Part shown: piece after piece, positions 12,330-25,269 of the stretch
Numbering within the stretch: position 1 is the first letter of the stretch
Layout: every line of letters starts with the position of its first letter
Assembly: GCF_001649575.2 (NCBI RefSeq)
Contig: NC_051450.1
Coordinates: 9,861,022 to 9,925,021, forward strand
Source: Kryptolebias marmoratus
Taxonomy: Eukaryota; Chordata; Actinopteri; Cyprinodontiformes; Rivulidae
Length of the DNA: 64,000 bases
Direction: 5' to 3'
Translations under genes and position numbers: made by a program
The notes under the pieces: model-generated
Seen by the model: only the letters and a program-made list of their open reading frames with translations
Told to the model about the DNA's origin: nothing
Databases searched by the model: none

Positions 12330-12720
12330 AGAGAGCTATATGAGCCGCTCCTGCCTCAGTGCGCTTTAGATAATATAGAGGTGCAGAGCAGTGAGGCTGT
12401 CTTCCCGCCTGGGCGCTATAGGTGCGGTTACTTCCAAGATGTCTGATGATACTGTACTGCAGAGGCAAAGACAGTCTTTATTTCACCGCTGTGTGTGCAC
12501 ATTACAAACCACCAGTCACTGACAGCTTTATGGATCCGGGTGAGGGTTCTAAGAAAACCAAGGAGAAATGAGGTTTATTTCTCCATAGTAGTGGATGGCT
12601 GTGTTCCTAAGCAATCTTACAATAAATGTTCACAATGTTTGTTAGCGACTCCCTGGAGAGGCCTGAGTTGCTTTGACAGTATACCCTTACCGTTTTGAAA
12701 AAGGTGTTTGAATTTGCAGA
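12330..12720. promoter_or_regulatory. Candidate conserved noncoding segment
   Basis: A G+C-richer, low-repeat island between A+T-rich flanks (for example CTTCCCGCCTGGGCGCTATA at 12401-12420). The 67-codon frame at 12495-12698 has no recognisable domain. Nothing identifies it as a promoter of a known gene. Confidence 0.25.
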
Positions 12721-13179
12721 GATTTGTGGAAGCCTCTGTAGTTTGCTTTGGAGCACTTTGTCATAAATATATGCTTACAAATGCAATTTCAGTTTGAGAC
12801 TGTGTGGTTTCTGTCACATATGTACATACCTTTTGAGCATCCACTGCTTTGCCCTCAGCTGGGATGTTGTGGAATATCATGTTTCATGGCCATTCACACA
12901 AACAAATCTACATGTGTTTGCATGTGAGCAGCAACGCTCTCAATTATTAAATAGACAGCATTGATTTCATGAATTAGCAAACAAAGGCAAAGCTTTAAAA
13001 AGGAGCAAACCCTTTAAGGAGAAGACATACAAGGTATGTTGATCCCCAAAACAAATATTTGTTTGCGCTGGGGCTTTTTCAGTTTATCAAGGTTCTCATA
13101 ACACTGTGTGGTATTGTTTTGATAAGATTTGTTGTCAGTTTTGAAGTAAATAAAAAGGCATCACTGGAGGTTCTAATGT

Positions 13180-13560
13180 TAGATTAGCATGCCCTTCACC
13201 AAATGCAAAAGGGGAATATTGTTTTTGCCCATGTCTTTGTGTGTGTCTGGTAACAAAATATCTCATGAACCACTGAATAGATTTTAATGTAACTTTCTAC
13301 AATTGATTAACCTTTAGAGTCAACTCATAGCTGCCATAGCTAATCAACTTTAGCCAACACAAAAATGGTTATAACTTGGTCAAATTTACAGACATTGAGC
13401 TAAAGTTTTATGTGGTTGCAGATTAGAATCATTCAAACACTTACCTTGAGCGCTGGCAGATTACACAAAATATTGCTCTATTGCTTGAGATGTTATTTTC
13501 AAAGTTTGACCAAAAATGTCTGTCATTTTTCAACAAAATGATGTTGATCTTACTTTAATT
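13180..13560 (-). repeat. ~300-bp-monomer dispersed repeat, minus
   Basis: This is a minus-strand copy of the dominant repeat of the window. Read on the minus strand it carries the marker strings in order: a paraphrase of ATCTGTAAAATTGAC, TAGCCATTTTTGTGTTTGCTAA, TTTCATTAAAATCCATTCAG, ATGAGATATTTTGCTAACAG, ACAGACATGGGCAAAAACAT and a short palindromic end. One unit and part of a second are present. There is no coding potential. Confidence 0.7.
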
Positions 13561-14775
13561 TTCTGACATGAAAAGTGGCAGGTGATATGCATCCGCTCAA
13601 GGAATGCTAAACCTTTGATTGAATATTACAATTTTTTGGGAAAAATCTGTATTCATTACGACAACCTTCAGATTATGTATCCGAATGTTCTCTCCCAAAA
13701 TACTAAATGAAAAATTATAGCTACAGGAGGAGATGGTGAACAACTGGAGCCTTGTGTCTGTAGCAAATACTTTTCAAAATACCCTGCCGGTTCAATTATG
13801 CTCCTTAAATGTTTCAGATTTTCCCTTTCATTATCTATTAGTACCTAGTGTGCTTAAGTACCAAATTTTGTTAGGAAAAAAAGAGAAAAAGGTTTTTAAT
13901 GAAATGCCCCTGTGGGTACAAGCTAAAAAATTCACAGCATAACAGAAAGCAGAAGGAGGCTCATTTTTCCTGAACATGTCTAAACCTGAACCGTACCACC
14001 TTAGCTGTTGTAGATTTATGAGACATTAGCTAGCTTACAATAACAGACTCAGGAAATAAATGAGTGATTAGAGCAAGTTTAATAATCCAAATTTCACCTG
14101 TAAAATACCCCGAGGGAGCAGATGGTGATGCTGTTTTATTCAGTGGAGAGGAAAAAAAAAGCTTCCAGCAGACCCAGTTTACTTTAATTTAATTCTGCAT
14201 GTCCTGTGAATTGCCTTTAGTTACACTGCTGAGTTTGTTAATGGAAACAGAGAACATTTTGGTCAGTGTGTGAATTATATAAAATGCAGAAAATTAGAAT
14301 AAAGTACTATAGCAGTCATTCCCGAAAGTAAGGTTGTGGCAGTTATGTATGTAATTATAGATCAAGAACCTGACTGGAAAATTAAGTAAGTACATTGATT
14401 AAGTACATTGAAATGGTTTAAAAAATACCGATCTATGTTAGTGCAAAGAAAAACAGGATATAAAGGAAAGCTAAATTATGTTAATTTGTTTCTTCAAATG
14501 TCTAAACCATGTAGAAAATGGTCATACTCATATTGTCTTCACCTTTTCCTCCTGTATGGTAGTTGCATCTAAATAATACCAAATAATAATAAAAATAGCT
14601 TTAGGATTGAATTGGTTGCAACAGTTCAAAAAAAAAAAAAAACACAACTTAAATAATCTACAACTTATCAGTGCTGCTTTGCCACATATAGTGACGAGAA
14701 CCTCCTCTCTCTGCACAATCTACACAAGTTAGTCGAATGTAGCTCAATTGTGTCAAATTTAGGTGAACCTCTTAT

Positions 14776-14958
14776 AGGGTGATATCTTACTGGGTTGTGA
14801 CTGTTGCAGACTACTTCACGAACAGCATTCATGAAAGGGTCCCCAGAGTGTCTAAATGTTCACAAACACTCAGAATCCAGAAAGGCTGCAACTAAAAATT
14901 TGCATATTTTCTAACAATTTTGAGTCGCCAACAGTCACAACCCAGTGAAATACTACCT
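14776..14958. mobile_element. 183-bp MITE with long inverted ends
   Basis: The left end (14776-14812) and right end (14922-14958) are inverted repeats of about 37 bases. The central block ACTGGGTTGTGACTGTTG is identical in both arms and the outer and inner parts differ at several positions. The 110-base centre has no coding potential. No target duplication is clear. It resembles small foldback-type MITEs, superfamily not assigned. Confidence 0.65.
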
Positions 14959-15749
14959 TTAATGGGAAGGCAATCAAAATGCTCTCCTGTGCCCTCACCA
15001 CTCTCCATCTGTCCGCAGCACAAGTTGTGCTAAGATGTTTCCATGACCTTGTCACAATCATTGTTATAGCTAAGGCATGAAGCCAGCGGGGCCCTGCTTT
15101 AAATTCTAAATGACCAAGCAATGCTGTTACCTGTGGGCCTGTGTCATACTGTGAATAGTTTTCTGCCAAACCCACCATGCTATTTTTTCTTTAAAAAAAT
15201 GTTTTGTGTAGAGTTTTGGATAACTGCCTAAACAATGCTTTGTGAAAGCAGCTGAAAAAGCATTATTACAAAGTTATACAAAGCATCAGATGTTTCACAA
15301 TTTTGAAGTTATAGCTCATTTAAAAAAAAAAAAAAAACATTTCTGAGAGGATTATTTTTTTAAAAGGCTTTGTTGTGGTTTTGTGTTTGTGACACAAGTT
15401 TATTCAGCAGTGGAATTGTATTATTATTGTAACAAAACTGAGAAAAACAATGTTTAAAAAACACTTTTCCTGTGTTGCTGGTTTTTATTTGTTTTGTCAA
15501 AAGGGTTCTTTCTTTAGAATGTTTATTTTCTCTCTTATCGGCAATACTAAATGTATTTATTTTCTATTTATTTATGTTTTCTGTTTAGCTTTTGTTTTGT
15601 TGGATGCTGTCAAAGTAAAATTTTCAGAAAAAAAAAAAAGTTTTGATGTTGTTTTGTTTGTTTGTTTTCTGAAAACTGAAAATGGTTTTCTTTTCTCTTC
15701 TCGTGCAAGATGAGTGGTTTGTCTTTGGCACCATGTACCACCTGCAACA

Positions 15750-16140
15750 GAGCTGACTTGCTACATTGAAGCCTCCCCTCCTTTCCCCATGACACCATTC
15801 ATCCTACGCCGGTGTGAAGGTTAAGAACCTGCTCACCTGACCACCACATATCATTGATTGTTGTACAACGCAGCACAACTGTGTGAGAATGCATGTCACG
15901 CTTTTGCTGCACTCCACTGGTTCAGTTGGCGTAGTGTGAAAACATTTACAGTTTAGGGGCCCTCTGGGAGCCTGGATTTACTGTGCTGGCTCTTGTTTGG
16001 AATTGAACGGGAGGACTGCTTTGAGTCTCTATAGAGGGAGATGATCAGGCTACAGGCAAATGCAATTTGTTTTGTCGAATGCGATAGTTATGAATGACTG
16101 TCCGCATTATGCTCTACAAGTGGCCACATTGGCTTTGTGG
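15750..16140. promoter_or_regulatory. Candidate conserved noncoding segment
   Basis: About 390 bases of balanced composition without simple repeats, between T-rich flanks. It contains the octamer-like GGCAAATGCAATTTG (16056-16070) and several E-boxes. No exon or repeat family was recognised. Its composition is the only basis for the call. Confidence 0.3.
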
Positions 16141-17734
16141 GTTTGTGCAGTAAATTTTGCTGTCAGTGTGACAATAAAAATGCAAATTTTAGTCTGCTAG
16201 AAGAGGCCAAAAACAAGAAATATAATGTTACTGTTTGTTGTTTTTTTGTATTACAATATTATCCATATGAAAAAAAAAAAGAACATAATCAAATTATGCC
16301 ATTCTTTTTACAGTTCTTTCCTCTTTTTACCCCTTTGGTCTCCACAATGTACACAGAAAAAAGGAACAGCAAATTGTCAGTTTATTAAGTACACACATGT
16401 TTAATTATTGCAATATTTTCTCTTCTAGGGTGGAACATTGGTCTAGCAGAATCCAGTTTGATAATGAAACAACAGATTTTAAGCAGTCTGTCAGAACATA
16501 TGACAAACATCTCATTTTCTTTTAGGCTTTTTTTTCTTTCTTTTTTTAACATTATTGTCAAGCAACAAATTACAACATACTTAAAAACATGGTATAAATG
16601 AACAGCTCCTAAGTTATTGATCTTCTGTATGTTGTTCTGTAACATATAAGTATACAAATTATATTTGGCAAAAAATTAAAACATGGTACCAGCTACTGGA
16701 CAAAAGGCTTTCTTTAATTTTAGAGAATTTAGGGCTTTAATAAAATAAGTAAATACAATAGTTATTTGGAGACAACCTGACCAACTAACTAACTCACTAT
16801 TAAAATAAGCACTTTTTTTTCTTTTTAGTTGTTTGTGTTGGTGTCAGCAGTGTTTAGTTTCTACCTCTTTTCAGGCTTTAGGTCGTTTTGCAAAGGAGGG
16901 AATATGAGGGAGTTACCAGAAAAATATTGATGTTTTTTTTTTTCTTTAAATATTTTTTCTCTGACAATCGACTCCCATCCCCTTCAAACGGAGTCTATGG
17001 CTCAGCTGTGTCACGCAACACAACATGCCTGGCATGTCTTGCAGCATGTTGTTTCCGAGATGTTTCTGACTTGTTACCTTCTCTTAACCACTTCTCCCTC
17101 TTTCTGCAGACTCAGTGCCGTTTCTGCTATTGTAAGAACAAAAACATGAAACATTGCTCATAACTGCTTTTTTCCAAGTATCTTGCAGTGTTTTTTTTTT
17201 CTTTACGTGACAACAAAAGACATAATTACATTCACTCAGACAGTGTGTGACAGCTCTCCTGACATGAGACAGAAATGTGAACAAAGCATAAGGGCAATCA
17301 GTTGTGTGTTAGGTGGGGATTTCTCACTTTCTGCAATTCTCAATACTATTGTTGTTTTCCCTGACATAAATCAACTGTGACAATATTTTTTAAATTCGTT
17401 CTTGATTATTTAATTAACTAATTTAATTATTTGCATATGAAATAAGTATTTTTTTATTCAAACAAGAGTTTAAAAATCGTTTTGTAGTACATTACAATGT
17501 AGAACAAAATAAAATGGCAATTGATATGAATGTGTTTTTAAGCCAACATTGATCCAAATAAATAATTATTTTGCTCTTTAGTCATTAGAATACAGTATTT
17601 TAGTGATTCGGAATTTGAGAACAAATAAAAGACCCCATGGGGTCCATTCTGTTTACATCTTAAACAAAAAAAATGTTTGATTTACCTAACTTAGTTTTGT
17701 GAACTGGTTCCACCAGGTTGTTTCAGTGTAAAAG

Positions 17735-17930
17735 AGCAATAACTAGAAGCACTCAGAGCACAAATTTCTGCCAAGGCCACTGTGTGATTAAAAAATAGTG
17801 CGATCCAGATTATAATTTAAATCAAATGTTATCTAAATCTGTTCATTAGTTTTTACCTGTTCTTTGCTAACAGACAGACAATCAAACCAACAGATACAAC
17901 TGAAAACAGAACTTCTTTGGCAGAGAGAAC
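17735..17930 (+). repeat. Fish dispersed repeat fragment
   Basis: The order of motifs (ATCCAGAT, AAATCTGTTCATTAGTTTTT, TTGCTAACAGACAGACAATC, CTTCTTTGGCAGAGAG) matches a widespread teleost repeat that ends in a TTTGGCGGAGG-like hairpin. It is related in layout to the ~300-bp-monomer family of this window but is a separate family. Confidence 0.5.
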
Positions 17931-18114
17931 ACAAGGGTCACATGTAGGAGAATAGATAAGTTTTTACACAGATTAGTCAAGTTGGATTTAAGCAGTGATT
18001 ATTAGCAGTGATTTATTTTGTTGACTTTAAATCTCATATTAATGCTTAAATTCAAAATAAATAGTTTAGTTAAGTTTAGTTTCATTAATTAGTGTAACAA
18101 AAAGTTAAATTTAC

Positions 18115-18740
18115 TCATCCATCCACCCACCCATTTTCTACCAGTGTGTTCGGACCGTGGAGACAATGCAGCGAGGAAAAGCCAGGCATCCCTCTCCCCA
18201 GTGACACTTTCCATCTCCTTCTTCAGGATCCTAAGGAGTTTCCAGACCAGATATACAGTACATAATCAATGCAGCAAGTTCTGCCAGTGGAACGTGCCTA
18301 GAGAGCGTCCAGAGAGAGGCAGTCAGGAGGCATCCTAATCAGATGCCCAAACCACCTCAGCTGACTCCTTTTGATGTGGAGGACCATCGGTTCCACTCTA
18401 AGCTGCCCCTCAGATGACGGAGCACCTTCTCTCTAAGGTTGAGCCCAGCCATTCTATGGCTGAAGGTCATTTTACCTGTTTGTATCCAGAATCTCCTTCT
18501 TTCAGTCATAATCCATACCTCATGACCGCATATGTAATGTAGATGGACCTGTAAATCGAGAGCGTGGCCTTCTGGCTCAGCTCCTTTTCTCAACACAATA
18601 GACCGAGGCAACACCACTATTCCTTGATTCATCAATCTATATCTCATTCATTTCCTCCATCACACACAAACAACACTCCCAGATACTTTAACTTCTCTGC
18701 TTGAGGCAAAGATTCACTGCCAACCCAGAGGGAGCATTCC
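18115..18740 (-). mobile_element. LINE 3' end (non-LTR retrotransposon), minus
   Basis: The minus strand encodes fragments of the C-terminal tail that follows the reverse transcriptase domain in a common fish LINE. A TYGHEVW-M-like block reads YICGHEVWIMTERRR near 18510-18555, followed by QTGKMTF, RMAGLNLREKVL and, after frameshifts, WFGHLIRM-type sequence near 18335-18360. The element runs on the minus strand towards an ATCC-rich tail at 18115-18135. It is truncated at its 5' end and interrupted by frameshifts. A second copy lies at 28697-29085. The clade (RTE or Rex-like) is uncertain. Confidence 0.7.
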
Positions 18741-18964
18741 ACATTTTCCCCTTTGTTTTTTTTGTTTTTTTCTTCATACAGGCAAAAATGTCATTCCATA
18801 AGTGTTATTGACCTTTACATTTCTGGTTGACACTACAGCAGATGGCAGAGAAACAACACAAGCATGCCATCTCTAACTGCTTTATCATCTCCCTCAATTA
18901 AGAAATATCAAGTTTCATCACTACATACTTCCTTACAGTGTTAATTCCCTTACAAAAAAATCCC

Positions 18965-19168
18965 ACGAAAATCACATGTGACTTTCACATGTGATCACAT
19001 GTGAATCACATGTGAATCACATGTGAAAACATGTGATTTTTGGGGGGATTATGTGAATCACATGTGAAAAATGGGAATCACATGTGGAAATCTGTGATTT
19101 TTTGGGGGATTATGTGAACCACATGTGGAAAATGGGAATCACATGTGGGTTTCCACACATGTTGCAGA
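18965..19168. repeat. CACATGTG palindrome array
   Basis: The 8-base palindrome CACATGTG occurs nine times in about 180 bases. The first five are spaced 10-13 bases apart. The rest sit in two copies of a roughly 61-base unit containing GATTTTTGGGGGGATTATGT and AAATGGGAATCAC. The array can fold on itself, and every unit is also an E-box. It may be part of a transposon end or a satellite-like array. Confidence 0.85.
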
Positions 19169-19339
19169 TAGCAGTTAGCAGTTAAAATAGTAAAACATCC
19201 TTTCTGAAAAAAGACTGAACTCTGGCTTGATGCTAGCATTTGAAACACTGCCGCCTGAACAAGCATACAATATTTTTTATTCTTTTCTTTTTTTTTTTTT
19301 AGTTTGTTGAAGCCCCCAACTTCTTTGCTTCTCATGTTT

Positions 19340-19740
19340 TAAAATGTTATATCAAAGTTGTTTTCGTGCGGGAGTCATTGTAGGCTTGTGCAAAATGCTT
19401 AAATTCTATGTGACCTCAGTCCTGTTTTATACACATTTGAAGCCAGATGCCTGTCGGAACAAAGCATTTCTTGGGGATAGATGTTTGTTTTTTATGTTCT
19501 TTTTTTATCTGAAAGTGCTTCTGAGTTGGTCTGAATTTGACTTCTTAAGGAACAAATCAGGAAGTCTTTTCTCTCTGTGTCTACTCTTTGCCACTAGTTC
19601 ATCCTTCCCCTCTCTGATACTTTTGCTGTGTTCTTTAAACATGGCAACTGTGGCTTTGCAGCATGGACAGCACTTCAGCTTGGCCACAGTGGCCACAGTC
19701 ACATCAAAGCTTTGCGTGCTATCTCAGTAAGACATTAACT
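19340..19740. promoter_or_regulatory. Candidate conserved noncoding segment
   Basis: A low-repeat stretch crossed by a 128-codon plus-strand frame and a 65-codon minus-strand frame. The frame is rich in F, L, S and C as expected from T-rich random sequence and shows no domain, so I do not call it a gene. It could be conserved noncoding DNA. Confidence 0.2.
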
Positions 19741-20784
19741 CAGCTTTAAGACCCCAAGCTGTCAGACCACAAGTCTCGTCAGACAATAACGGGAGCAATC
19801 GAAATCTCAGCAGCTAATACAAATGGTTTCTGGTTTGGAAACCTTCTGCAGTATTGTGGTTTATGTCTGCAAAAATCAAATGCAAAACGCTAAAAAAGGG
19901 AGAAAAAAACAGATGTTCAGCAAGATGAATTCAGAAGTAGAAAATTGTTGATGGAGGGTAATGGTTGCGGAGCGTTAGAGCTAGTTTTCAGTTCAGTTTT
20001 GGATGTAGACACAGCTCAGAATGGATCAAATCAATGTAGGTTCACTCTCAGAGTCCAATTACCCTAACAGGGGAATGATGATTGGGATTGTGATGATATT
20101 GTGCCACACAAACCCAGTCAGGTGGCAAGATCAGCCACTCATTTCCTCATTTTTCACTCAAGATCTAATGGTCTCTAAACCGCTCTGAGCTAATGCAGAG
20201 AGAGGGAGGCCCAGAACAAAAATGCTTTCTTTTGTGAACGAAGGAGGCACAAAATGAAGTTTTTTTGTTGATGTGTTTTTTTTCTTTTTTTAAACAAAAG
20301 AAGAAACAATAGGCTAGTTGTGGAACTGAAAGGCAGAGGAGAAGCACAGCATAGGCTATCACCACATTACATTGGATTTTCAGTACCTATATGTCACATG
20401 TAACATTGTTTAGGATGCTTGCCATCAATCCATCCACCCATGGTGCACTGATAATGCTACAATGGGAAAAAAAAGTGATAAAAATGTACTTACACCAAGG
20501 CTGTATTTGTTTGGCAGCAACTAGCAATCTAGCTTTACAACCTCAAATTTTCTGCCAGCAATTGGGAATTAAAGCAATATCTATTGTCCATGTAAGTGTT
20601 CAGTAGTGCCCACCAGCACTGCCAGTTGCTCTGAATGTGTAATGGAATTGCTTCATTTAATAAAGCCCCCCACCCCACAAAATAAATAAATACACTGTTT
20701 ACATTTTTCAATTAAACAAAAACACAATTGTGATCTGATCCATACTTAAAAAAACAAAAATAAAAAAGTCTGCTCTCACGAAAC

Positions 20785-21050
20785 GCAGACTCACAGAGGT
20801 TAATGGGTTTTTATTACAGAGAGAACAATTTGTACTCTGTTAAGATTCAGTACCTCACCCTCCAAGGGAACAATCAGCCCTGTGTGTAGAAAATCATAAT
20901 TTTAAGACTGAGTTGACCATAATGCACTTCAGCTGTATGCCACACAGTAGGAGGAAAAAAAGACTTTCATTAAATTACACTGAATTTTATACATCAGTAA
21001 TGACAAGCCTTCAGCAATTATAATATAAAAGTGTACCATCTCCCGCAATG
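20785..21050 (+). promoter_or_regulatory. Duplicated element, copy A
   Basis: This segment matches 26491-26780 in order and orientation. Shared blocks include AGAGGTTAATGG, TACCTCACCCT, GGAACAATCAG, CATAATGCACTTCAGCTG and a core at 20962-21007 that is identical over its first 37 bases and differs at 2 of 46 overall. The flanks between blocks have diverged strongly, which suggests old duplication followed by selection on the blocks. The core is A+T-rich with homeodomain-type ATTAAATTA. It shows no coding frame and I do not recognise it as a transposon. Confidence 0.6.
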
Positions 21051-21394
21051 TGTGTATAACAGAGTAAAACCGCTATACTTCAGAATGACATTTTAAATGA
21101 AAAGGACATTTGAGCAATGCATCTTATAAGTACTGTTGCAACCAATTTAATATTTTTTTTGCTGCTGTTTGACCCTTTCTGTGTGTGAGTGAACTGGTGA
21201 GTCTTCATGGGAGCTTTGTGACTGAGGACCTAACTGATCATAGCAATTTTGAAACTCAGGCTGCACACTGTAATAAAGCCAAGGCACCGTTAACAGAACA
21301 AAATCCATTACCACAAAATGGTTAAGAAAAATAAAAATTAAAAGGAAGAAAGAAAAAAAAAACCCACTTATTTCATACAGTTAGAGAAAACATG

Positions 21395-21500
21395 TTATGT
21401 TATTGGAATGCGCTCCCCGGGTTGCGAAGACAAATGAGCCACACTTACGGAGCGGAAAGCAAGCTCTGAGAAGGCCAATTATACTTTATGCAGTAATTAT
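21395..21500. promoter_or_regulatory. Candidate conserved noncoding segment
   Basis: A short low-repeat island with CTCCCCGGGTTGCGAAGAC and a homeodomain-like CAGTAATTATGATATC. It lies about 350 bases beyond copy A of the duplicated element. Confidence 0.25.
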
Positions 21501-23890
21501 GATATCTGACCGCTGTACAGAGAAACATAAACAAAATACAGAAACAAGGTGAATCAGAGTTCCCAAATAACCAAATCTCTGCATATAATAGTTTATATTT
21601 TTTTTCTTTCTTTTTTTAGCAATGTCGTGCAAGAAGAAATAACTTCTCAGAGTGCAGAAGTACAACATAACATTAACACCTCTTCTCGAGAAGAGGCTGA
21701 CAATAGCAAATCTGCATTAAAGACAGACAATTATTTTCCATTATTTAAGGTTTAGATAAATTGAGTGAATTCAAAGAAATAATATGATCGTCACAACTAT
21801 TTTGTTTCTTTTTTAATACACTAGCATACACTAGCACCTTGTTGTGGTTTCTATCGATAGAACAATGTTGATGATTCGTTGGTTCTTTCCTTAAGGTTCT
21901 TTCAAGTATGTAGTGGTTAAAGTAGAAACTGTGGTCACAGGTGAAGTCAGCTTTACTGTAGAATACATGCATCCCTCTTCATGTTGATTTATTAGACCAG
22001 TGAAAATAAAATAAAGAAATATAAAAATCCCCAGCTAGCAGGATTAGCTGCAGCACACATCTCTGTACCCAAAGCCTGTTTCATTGTTTTTTGGGGGGGG
22101 GTTTTAGCTGTAGGACTTGGGGTGAGTAAACCTTAATTCACTGCAAGTCCCAACTGTGTGGACATGGTTGTGAAACATGAAAGGGAGGGAGCAGAACAGG
22201 ATGGTATGGGACGAGTGCGTTGAATACTCAAAAAAAAAAAAGTCAAATAATCACTGGCAAATTTAAAGTGTTTTTGCTTAAATTTCTCATCCCTAATCTG
22301 TATGGAGCTCTACTCAGATCACACAGGCCACAGGGAAAACTGTAAGGATATTAACTTCTGGCAGTATATTCACATGAGTCCTGCATGACTCAATCATATG
22401 TGGACAGCAAGTATAAACACACTTATACAAAGCCTATGCTTTATCCTCAGAAATGTCAAAGTATCAATTCTGTGAGGTGGTTTTGTGATGTTTCTGCTGG
22501 TCATATACATCCTAATTTTTATTGTTTTAACTTGTTGCATGTTCCCCATTTACCAGTTATAAACTAATATAATCTATATGACTGAACTAAAGCCAAAAAG
22601 TTACAAACTTTGTGCATTTTAAAAGTTTGTTAAATAAGCTTAAACATTTTTTTTTTAATTTAAGCAGATAAAATAAAACACTGTAGTTGTATTTGTGTGT
22701 GTGAAGAAAATACTTCCTGTGTAACTCTTCTCTGGTGCCACTCCTGCTTCAGTATTTTGTCGGTAGTGACATCTACTGTTTAGGAGGAGAACTGCAGTTA
22801 GTACATCAGGTTTTTAGATCAAGTATAAATTACAAGTCTGCTGTGCTGGCATCAGGTCTGAAGTAGAGTCTTGGCTTGAGGACTTCAGAATTAGGTTGTC
22901 TACTTTTATAGGTGGTCTAGAAAAATGGGTCTACAGTGTAAATATAAATATTATTTTTCATGTTCAAGCTTATTTAATCAAATCATCAACAACTGGACTT
23001 CTTTCTTTTTTTGCTTGAAAACCTCATTTGAGAGGTTTTCTGCATTTAAAATTGGATGTGTGTGTTCTGTAAAATATCAGCTTTCTTACAGTTAGTGGTA
23101 TCTTTTTATTTGTTTGTTTGTTTATGGGGTGTCTATAAAAAATAGATAAATAAATAGGTAAAAAAATAAATAAATTGATGTACGGGATGTACCATTCACA
23201 TGAAACCCTTTGCTCATTCTTTGTTTTCTATTCTATGGTGACCCTGACCAAAATAGCTGTGAGCATAGCCCCAAACTATTTGAGCAAAGAAAGAATGTAT
23301 ATTTGCTCAGTAGAAAATTCACCCAACTTTTGGATGTTTTACAGGTAAAAAGTTAAGTTTTTGATAGGAGCACTTAAAAAGTTTGTGTTTCACCATTAAA
23401 AAGAAACCTAACAACAGTTTGAAAATTCAGTTTGTAGTGTTGGTGAAAATATACAAAATCTGACTAAAACATGAGTATTTTTCATCTCGGAATTTAAGCT
23501 AATGTTTTTGCCACCTAAAACTGATGTCCTGTTAAACTAGTTTCTCTCTGGCTTAGACTGTTGGGGACAAAGTTTGAATGGAATTTGTAAGCAAGTTTCC
23601 GACGGTTTTGAAACATTTGTGGGGGTGTTCTCAATTTCCTCATGTAAGTGGCAGGGTCATTCTTTTGTGTCAAGAATCTTGAACATGGTAAAAAGATTTA
23701 CACAATAGATTTTCTTGTTGCTGAGTTGTTGCAGGCAGAAGGAATCCGTCTTAAAACCTGTTTCAGTTTAGTTTCCGTAATTCTGGATTGCTACAGGTGT
23801 GTTCATTGTGTAATATGTAGGCAAAATCCTGGCAAGGTTTGATCCATATGAGGCATTTGTATAACAAATGTTTTTTGGTTTTTTTTTTTG
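21500..23890. other. Noncoding, nothing firmly recognised
   Basis: A+T-rich sequence with homopolymers, a G-run near 22090-22099 and a perfect 14-base palindrome TTCTATCGATAGAA at 21849-21862. The short frames lack domains. Confidence 0.45.
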
Positions 23891-23899
23891 TGAGGGCTT

Positions 23900-24470
23900 C
23901 TCAAAAACCCTATCCACTAGTTCATGCAATGTTTTGCTAAATATAGTTACCTGTAAATATTATTCCCAAAGTTTTAAGCAATATTATTGTTTAACGTATA
24001 GTGCTCAGAGTATGTGTTGAGGATGATGCTCATCTACTATCACTCTAAATTTTAGCTCAATATCTGTAAATCTTTTTTCTGAGTTATAGCCATATTGTGA
24101 TTCCTACAGTCAGTTGGCTTTAACAGCCATCTTGAATTGGGTTGACTCCAACAGTTAATGAGTTGTAGAAGTATAGCCAATTATTAGTTTCTAACATTTT
24201 TAATAAAATTTATTCAGTGGTTAATAAAATATTTTGCTTTCTGACAGACAGAGTTGACTCCAACAGTTGTTAGTTTTCAGTTAACGTTCACCATATGTGT
24301 TGGTGATGACTCTCAGCTACTACCACAACAAATGTCAGCCCAATATCTGTAAAAATTGAATTAGTCTTAGCCATTTTTATGTTTCCTTAGGTTGCTTACC
24401 TGTGGCAGCCAAACTTTATTCATTTGCAGATGTTCATTTTGTGGCTTCTTTCTGAAAGCTTTATTATCAT
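23900..24470 (+). repeat. ~300-bp-monomer dispersed repeat, plus
   Basis: Two adjacent diverged monomers on the plus strand. Each begins near a CAGAGTATGTGTTG-like string, continues through CTCAGCTACTACCAC, TTAGCTCAATATCTGTAAA and GCAGCCATCTTGAATTGGG, and ends at GACAGACAGAGTTGACTCCA, which links one monomer to the next. The second monomer is truncated. Confidence 0.75.
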
Positions 24471-24829
24471 CCTTCCTGTGGAACATGACATTTTTTTTTT
24501 GTTAACAGACAGACATAAGCAAAAACATTATCACCCTTTTGCTTTAAATAATATATAAAGTTACACAGAATGAAACAATGAATTAGATGTGTTGCAATAA
24601 TGGGGAGGGTTTTTTTTTGTTTCTTTATTGTTGAGTTCCATTCCTTTAAATCTACAAACAAAAACCTAACATCAGTTAGATGGCATGGACTGTTGGTTTA
24701 AAGCCATTATTTCACTGAAGCAAGCCAAGAAGAGACCTCTTGATTGAACAAAGTGTAAACACAGCAGCTTGTGGCTTCAGTGTTTTGCCGTGAGATGACA
24801 TCTATCAGTTGGAGATGAATTAATAGAAC

Positions 24830-25150
24830 AATCCCACAGAACGACTGAGCTCATTTCGAGCCGCCCTACTGAGTTCAGAGCATGTGTCTCCCAAGCACAA
24901 ACAATTCCACACGCACACACAAATAAACAGAAATGTTCATGTTCTCAGCGCTGTCGCAGCAGTCCTGGGGCTAAGAGGCTTTCTCATTTACTTTGATAAT
25001 CTCAGCTGTAAGTCCCCCTCATGACTGCAAGGGTTCAGTGAGGATGCTAAAACAAGAGAGAAAGAGCAGAGTGGTGAAAATGTAATTACCCTAAATCTCT
25101 ATTTTGTTTGGAGCTAATTAGCAATGTAGCATTAGGAATGTTTGTTTTCA
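24830..25150. promoter_or_regulatory. Candidate conserved noncoding segment
   Basis: A mixed-composition island with clustered homeodomain-like cores (TAATTACC at 25063-25070, AGCTAATTAGCAATG at 25113-25127). It lies between two repeat arrays and has no coding frame. Confidence 0.3.
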
Positions 25151-25269
25151 TACCAATAAAGGGGAATGAAGGACCTTTTACTGGGCATTTAAAGGCTTAG
25201 CAGTGTCCAATACCAAAACCAATTGAAGGATTTTTTGAAGGAAACCACATCTCTTGCCACCTCGCACGC

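Noticed and set aside
18965..19168. CRISPR-like array of short repeats
   Set aside because: Repeat spacing is irregular, the spacers are repeat-derived, and the setting is a vertebrate genome.
19344..19730. 128-codon plus-strand frame
   Set aside because: F, L, S and C enrichment follows T-rich composition. No signal peptide or transmembrane pattern convincing enough, no homology recognised.
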